64,000 nucleotides of DNA, from the NCBI GenBank assembly GCA_964020155.1, contig OZ026548.1, positions 4,063,897 to 4,127,896 on the forward strand, written 5' to 3'. This DNA is from Chondrilla cf. caribensis. Taxonomy: Eukaryota > Porifera > Demospongiae > Chondrillida > Chondrillidae. Below the pieces are notes generated by a model. That model saw only the letters and a list, made by a program, of their open reading frames with translations. It made no database searches and was not told where the DNA came from. Positions 60,411 to 64,000 of this stretch are shown piece after piece. Every line of letters begins with the position of its first letter. Positions within the stretch are counted from its first letter, which is position 1. A program made the position numbers and the translations under genes.

Positions 60411-62190
60411 AGACCTAGATTGAGTGGGAGACTAAATCATGAAACTTTCTTCATCTCCATATGTGGCCTGTAACCCTAGCTACATTTGGAGGTGCTTAAT
60501 ACTATTAATGTATGGGGGATAATAGGAGAATAACACTAATCACCTTTTTGGTGTACCTCATAGCAGAGGGGATGTCAAGCTGATATTTGTAGCAGACTTA
60601 GCTTGGTTCAGGTACTAAATACCGGAACACTCCCCATCTCCGTACATGACCTAGCTACATTTGGAAGTGATGAATGATTTAATATATGTGAGAGAATAGA
60701 AAGAAACAACAAGCACCTATCGGTGTACTTCATGGCAGGAGGGACATGTCAAGCTAATAACTGGCCCAGATACCGGGTATTCTATTGTAATTTGACATCC
60801 AGTATAAAGCAATTTAAAACTTTTTTTAAGGTGAAACCTAAGCAGGAATTCCCCAACAGAGCATAATACACTTTACTGTTGGGAAAATCCTTTGGGATTC
60901 AGGAGCATTTAAAAAGTTAACGCAGTCGCTCGCTAAACGCTCCTGAATCCGAAAGGATTTTCCCAACAACAGTCGGAAACTTCGCAGTCGGAAAACCCTA
61001 TTCGATAGTAGAGTTTGTCATAGTTCTTATTAGGGGATTCCCCTAAAGTCAGTTCTGTTTACACTATACCTTGTATGTCAATATGTTTTTATTGTTACAA
61101 GTAGTTGTCTTATCCCTTCCATCAGACACCAGCTAGCTTTAATTCTCACTCTTTCTCATGATAATGATCATTCTCATGGTATCAAACTATTATTGGGAGA
61201 AACGCATTAAACACTTTGGGCCACCTCAAGTTAGCGGGGGGGGTTGGGGTGTCAAGCTGATATTGGTCAAACCTAGATTGAGTCAGAAACTAATAAAATT
61301 ATGAAACACTAGTATGTGGCCTGTAGCCCTACCTACATTTAGAGGTGCTTAATACTATAAATGTATGGGAGAGAATAGGGAGAATAACAGTGATAGTCTT
61401 TGATGTGCCTCATAGCCGGGGGTGGGGGGGGGGGTTGGTTGTCAAGCTGAAATTTCTGCCAGGCCTAGCTTGGGTTGGAAGCTGAATAATGAAAGACTCC
61501 CCATCTCCATACATGACCTGTAGTCCTAGCTACATTTGGAAGTGATAAATATTTTTAATATATTGTGTGAGAGAATAGGAAGAAAAACAACAAGCACCTA
61601 TCGGTGTACTTTATGGCAGAAGGGACATGTCAAGCTGATAACTGGCCCAGACCTGGACTCCATTGAGAGTTAAATTTTGAAACATTCACCATCTTCGTAT
61701 GTAGCCTGTAGCCATAGCTACATTTAAAGATGCATAATATTTCTAATGTATGGGAGAGGATAGGGAGAAAGTGTTCAGCACTGTTAGTGCTCTTCATTGG
61801 AGAGGGTGTGTATCAAGCTGATGTTTGGTCCAGACCTAGCTTGGATCGGAAATTAAATCTGAATTACTCCCTATCCCCATTTGTGTCCTGTAACCCTAGC
61901 TATATTCGGAGGTGCTTGATATTATCAACCTATTTAAGAATAGCACTAATTTAAAATACCTTTGACATACCTCCCAGGAGAGAGGGTGGGCCAGGCTGGT
62001 ATTTTTACACCTAGCTTGGGTTGGGAACCAACTTCAAAAAACTCCCCAATTCTGTATATCCATGGCCTGTAACTTGAGCAACATTCAGAGGTGCTTCATA
62101 TTTTCCATGTATGGGAGAGAATAGTGAGTTAAACACTATAACCCTTGGCATAGCTCATGTCAGAGGTGACACGTCAAGCAACTTGACTGA
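60410..62190. repeat. Roughly 180-bp repeat array related to 12.5-13.8 kb
   Basis: Repeated blocks: TCTCCATATGTGGCCTGTAA, CCTAGCTACATTTGGAGGTG, ATGTATGGGAGAGAATAGG, and AAGCTGATATTTG with CAGACCTAGCTTGG. At least seven units of varying divergence, interrupted at 60.77-61.15 kb by a copy of the adjacent direct repeat. Confidence 0.85.
60878..60967. mobile_element. Palindromic foldback element
   Basis: Arms GTTGGGAAAATCCTTTGGGA... and complement at 60878-60906 and 60939-60967, each containing TTCAGGAGC / GCTCCTGAA. It is absent from the otherwise matching repeat at 59.9-60.1 kb, so it is an insertion. Confidence 0.75.
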
Positions 62191-62399
62191 TTGCTGTCTT
62201 GATGAGATTTGAGGTGGTTCAATAGCCACATACACCAGAAACGTATATCAAGCACTGATCAGTCGTGGAATAGCTACAAAAACATCTCACACTAGTAAAT
62301 ATTCATGTTTTATATTCCTGGCATATGCACATTACCATGCACACATAGGTGATCACAGTAACCAATTTGTCAGACTCTGTAAGATTGCATATATGTGCA

Positions 62400-63270
62400 T
62401 TTATTTATATTATATTATTATAATGGTTAATTATATGCTGCATTGTTAGCATAGTTTATAATGATTCATTATATAGACATGGGTGCCAGTAATAATATCA
62501 GTACCTGCAACACGAAGCACTACAAAAATAATATCAGATTTGTTAATAGTAAATATGGTTTGTGTATTCTTTGATAATCAAAAGTAAAGTTTAAGATGTG
62601 ATACATGTACTCCCGTAGCTAACTAGGAGCTCACTGTTGTCTCCCTATAATGATGATAATGCTATAATTATTGCTATTTAATGTTAATCACACAAATTCA
62701 GCAAGAAGGCTGAGCACCCTTTTTCTATTCAAATTCATTTGTTGATGAATGGAAATCCAGTTCCAAGCATTTTGCTCAATTCTGCAAGCCTGCATGTGTG
62801 TAATAAGACGAGGTTGTTCCGATGACATCCTGTGTACATACACCAGTCTGAGAATGGTACCACTCATTCCACAACATTACAAATAATATTATGACTAATG
62901 CAACAAAATTTAGAACCAGGATAAATAATTCTGCTATATTCAATAAGACCATTAAATTAATTAGTAAAATGGTTGAATCAACCAGGCCTGGAAATGGGCA
63001 GTGTGGAAGCATTGAACCAAACCGCTGCCATCAACGGGTAAACATGCAAGCTGGTTGTACAATCAGGCACATGCACACGGCAAATGTATTGGTATATATT
63101 ATACAGACAAGCCTGGATGTACTTGAATGACTGTATACTGGAGGTGTCAGTCAATCCAGACTGAACGACGGTGGCCATGAAAGTTGGAACCCCGCCAAGG
63201 AGTGCGTAACAACTCACCTGCCAATTCGACCGACCCTGAAAAATGGATGGCGCTGAAGCATTGCACCAAA
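62400..63270. repeat. Third, diverged copy of the secreted-gene downstream flank
   Basis: 62420-62810 aligns by eye with 41330-41650 and 56750-57060 (shared TTGTTAGCAT, GGTGCCAGTA, AATATCAGT, TTGTGTATTCTTTGA, TCAATTCTGCAAGCCTGCAT). 63140-63265 matches the copy-A-only segment 41900-42040 (CGGTGGCCATGAAAGT, CGACCGACCCTGAAAA). The direction implies a third paralogous gene beyond or near the right edge. Confidence 0.75.
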
Positions 63271-63450
63271 TCACACATATTGATTCAAACATGCAAAGCT
63301 GGTTGTATAGTACTTGGACAGCAAATGTATGTGTATATATTATATACATACAAGCCTACATGTGTATTCATGAATGTAATATGCACATTTACGTACGTAT
63401 ACATTCTCAATATATTTTCAGTGACATAGTAAGTACCAATAAACATCCCT

Positions 63451-63549
63451 CACCTCCGGACTTTGTCGATACTTCGATATCGTGCTTTACCAGCTTTTGG
63501 TGCTTTAGCAAGTTCAACTTGGTCCAACAAGGCCATCAACCATTTCGGT
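63451..63549 (-). CDS. Candidate terminal exon of a minus-strand gene (possible third secreted paralog)
   Basis: An acceptor-like ...CACTGACAG at 63550 is followed by an open frame reading RPKWLMALLDQVELAKAP then KARYRSIDKVRR and TGA. The stop overlaps a donor-like GTGAGG, exactly as KGKK overlaps GTGAGT at the end of secreted paralog A. Its position relative to the third flank copy fits the 3' exon of a diverged paralog (compare NPTKLVDYVVNYIKSRF). Similarity is weak and no upstream exon was identified before the window ends. A weak further exon-like stretch (RLDSLSFPSVLFKRNM) is near 63770-63724. Confidence 0.35.
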
Positions 63550-64000
63550 CTGTCAGTGAGTAGTAAGCCAAATACAAGCATACAGTGACAGGAATAGTGG
63601 TATTATAATAATTGAGACACAAATCATAAGCAATATCCAATCAACGATACAATAATAGTGTATAATGTACATGAACAATGTCAATCATCATATACACATG
63701 ACAGACTGTGTATACTTGGTTACATGTTACGCTTGAAGAGCACACTGGGGAATGATAAGGAATCTAGTCTCTCTAGCAAACATGTCATAGGATTCTGTTT
63801 TGCTGAAACAAACAAGACAAACAGACATCGTCATATCTGCATGTAATCAAGTTCAAATTCTGTGTTCAAGACATCCTCAGGAAGCGATGCATGTTAAGAA
63901 GAAACAGTACTAGTATTTTAACAAATAGATCAACACATATAGTACTGCACAGCATACACACTTCACACTAACAAAATGCAAAACGAGGTTACACAACTAA
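63550..64000. other. Right-edge sequence without a recognised gene
   Basis: AT-rich, apart from the weak exon-like stretch mentioned for the neighbouring candidate exon. Nothing else identified. Confidence 0.5.

Overview
This is nuclear DNA from an invertebrate animal. Every recognisable gene is split into many short exons by introns of roughly 50 to 1500 bases with GT-AG borders. The gene set is metazoan: CLIP-170-like, VPS33A, VPS29, MTMR3/4, HAUS7, LHFPL, RILP-like and UBE3B. Introns and spacers are AT-rich and crowded with TACGTA-type simple sequence, (GT)n tracts, minisatellites and small inverted-repeat transposons. A sponge or another early-branching marine invertebrate would fit, but the phylum cannot be fixed from sequence inspection alone. 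No bacterial operon, CRISPR array, rRNA or tRNA was found.

Layout. 0.3-1.5 kb holds the last exons of a CLIP-170-like microtubule plus-end protein (+). 2.2-3.3 kb is a complete five-exon sigma-type glutathione S-transferase (+), followed at 3.55 kb by a 71-codon internally deleted copy. 4.0-12.2 kb is VPS33A (+). 12.5-13.8 kb is a diverged repeat array. 14.4-17.8 kb is VPS29 (-), which shares a roughly 220-base divergent promoter interval with an MTMR3/4-type myotubularin at 18.0-27.9 kb (+). 28.4-33.4 kb is HAUS7 (-). 33.8-35.0 kb is an LHFPL tetraspan gene (-), head-to-head with a RILP-like coiled-coil gene at 35.2-40.8 kb (+).

The right third is a rearranged locus. A block of about 6 kb (38.47-45.28 kb) contains the 3' end of the RILP-like gene and a three-exon gene for a secreted protein of unknown function (-). 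It recurs in the same orientation at 53.94-59.70 kb. The 8.7 kb between the copies carries a small unknown zinc-ribbon-like gene (+) and an incomplete UBE3B (-). One HECT exon of UBE3B lies inside the small gene's intron. A third, more diverged copy of the downstream flank is visible at 62.4-63.3 kb, and 59.9-62.2 kb is mostly repeats.

Biology. VPS33A (HOPS/CORVET), VPS29 (retromer), MTMR3/4 (PI3P phosphatase with FYVE) and the RILP-like protein (Rab effector) all act on endosomes and lysosomes. HAUS7 and the CLIP-170-like protein act on microtubules. This grouping may be coincidental. The least described items are the duplicated secreted gene pair, the small zinc-ribbon-like gene, and a recurrent arrangement in which sense-strand (GT)n tracts begin at or within about 12 bases of a 5' splice site.
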